A stretch of 5,925 nt of DNA from Nitrospinaceae bacterium (GTDB taxonomy: Bacteria > Nitrospinota > Nitrospinia > Nitrospinales > VA-1): contig JAESTE010000011.1 in assembly GCA_016763735.1 (NCBI GenBank), positions 1-5,925 of the forward strand. Direction: 5' to 3'. Below, in pieces: positions 5,267 through 5,925 of the stretch. The notes beneath the pieces were generated by a model. That model searched no databases. It saw only the letters and a list, made by a program, of their open reading frames with translations, and had not been told where the DNA came from. Made by a program: the position numbers and the translations under genes. How positions within the stretch are numbered: position 1 is the first letter of the stretch; every line of letters begins with the position of its first letter.

Positions 5267-5925
5267 GTGACAAAACAAACAACAATTTTTCTTATATTAA
5301 TTCTATTTATTAATATTCCATGTAATTCTTTTGCGACAGAGATTATAAAATGGTCAGAATTAGATCAGCAAGAGTTAAAGTACGTAAAGAATGTTTACTC
5401 TGGAAATTACAATCAAGTTAAAGAATATTTTTCCTCCGAGTACGATAAAAAAGATATGGTAAAAGTTTTTAATCATGCGGTGATATATGATAATTATGGT
5501 CTTCATGAGTATTGTCTTTTTTGTGGGCCATGTCCTACGTGTGTTAAAACGAAGTCCATTGGTATACCTGGTGAATTTAGTTTCAAACGCACAAAATCTG
5601 AAAGTCTTTATAAAAAGGCAATGAAATTAGGTCACCCTTATGCGGGATATATGTTATACCGTCAGAATATCATCGCAATAAATACTAGATTGACTCGTCG
5701 AAATCATAAAATAATATTTAGAAATCTAATGCCATACGTTGAGAATAGAGATGGTGTTGCTACATTTATGTACTACTACCTAAAAGGTGAATTAAGAATA
5801 AGACCAGACACAGCAGAGTGGGCAATTATTGAATGGAAAAAGAATTATGATAAAATAGTAAAACTATTAGAACATGAGGCAATTAACGGACGGGTTCTAG
5901 CGATGTTTTATTTAGGAATAATTTA
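5267..5925 (+). CDS. Secreted Sel1-like repeat protein, 3' end outside window
   Basis: Open for 219 codons to the window edge. It starts with GTG 5267, ten bases after TGAGGA (5251-5256), which explains why an ATG-only search would miss it. Residues 1-23 are a signal peptide (short basic start, hydrophobic IFLILILFINI, cleavage after SFA). C83, C86, C89 and C92 form C-X2-C-X2-C-X2-C, an unusual cluster for a secreted protein. Segments ESLYKKAMKLGHPYAGYMLY (112-131) and KLLEHEAINGRVLAMFYLG (199-217) show the A..G...A...lG spacing of Sel1/TPR-type helical repeats, which usually mediate protein contacts. It is strongly AT-rich with AAA/ATA/TTA codons, unlike the preceding cassette gene. It follows attC site 3 directly, so it is the next cassette's gene. 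The function is unknown. Confidence 0.75.
   Translation, partial: MTKQTTIFLILILFINIPCNSFATEIIKWSELDQQELKYVKNVYSGNYNQVKEYFSSEYDKKDMVKVFNHAVIYDNYGLHEYCLFCGPCPTCVKTKSIGIPGEFSFKRTKSESLYKKAMKLGHPYAGYMLYRQNIIAINTRLTRRNHKIIFRNLMPYVENRDGVATFMYYYLKGELRIRPDTAEWAIIEWKKNYDKIVKLLEHEAINGRVLAMFYLGII

Overview
The window reads as a stretch of gene-cassette (integron-like) DNA from a gammaproteobacterium, interrupted by a complete IS21-family insertion sequence that carries two extra genes. The host is inferred only from the type of IstA/IstB proteins, the attC-like sites and the moderately low GC. Neither an integrase gene nor a ribosomal or housekeeping gene is present, so genus cannot be named.

Positions 1-229 hold no convincing gene, only some stem-forming sequence and a 16-codon reading frame. 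Positions 230-949 are the front part of a protein that ends in an E-V-D-L-K-N-S-H motif and is cut by the insertion sequence; its stop codon comes from the IS end. Positions 950-4216 are the insertion sequence (3267 bp). It has 41-bp imperfect terminal inverted repeats starting TGTTA (29 of 41 matching) and 5-bp flanks agreeing at 4 of 5 bases. Four same-strand, mutually overlapping genes lie inside: a cysteine-rich putative zinc-binding protein, the DDE transposase IstA, the AAA+ helper IstB, and a 63-residue acidic-tailed protein. A perfect 11-bp stem terminator follows the last gene just inside the right repeat. The overlaps (11, 17 and 13 nt) and good ribosome-binding sites point to one co-transcribed, translationally coupled operon. 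Canonical IS21 elements carry only istA and istB.

Right of the IS, 4218-4355 encodes an orphan C-terminal fragment with one membrane helix. It is not in frame with the gene broken on the left, so the two flanks may not belong to the same gene. From 4449 onward the sequence looks like an integron cassette array: attC-like sites at 4449-4510, 4511-4571 and 5135-5197, all pointing the same way. Between the second and third lies a complete cassette encoding a lipoprotein with an NTF2/SnoaL-like domain. After the third is the start of another cassette, encoding a secreted AT-rich protein with Sel1-like repeats and a C-X2-C-X2-C-X2-C cluster, which runs off the window. The lipoprotein gene is clearly GC-richer than its AT-rich neighbour, as expected for cassettes of mixed origin.
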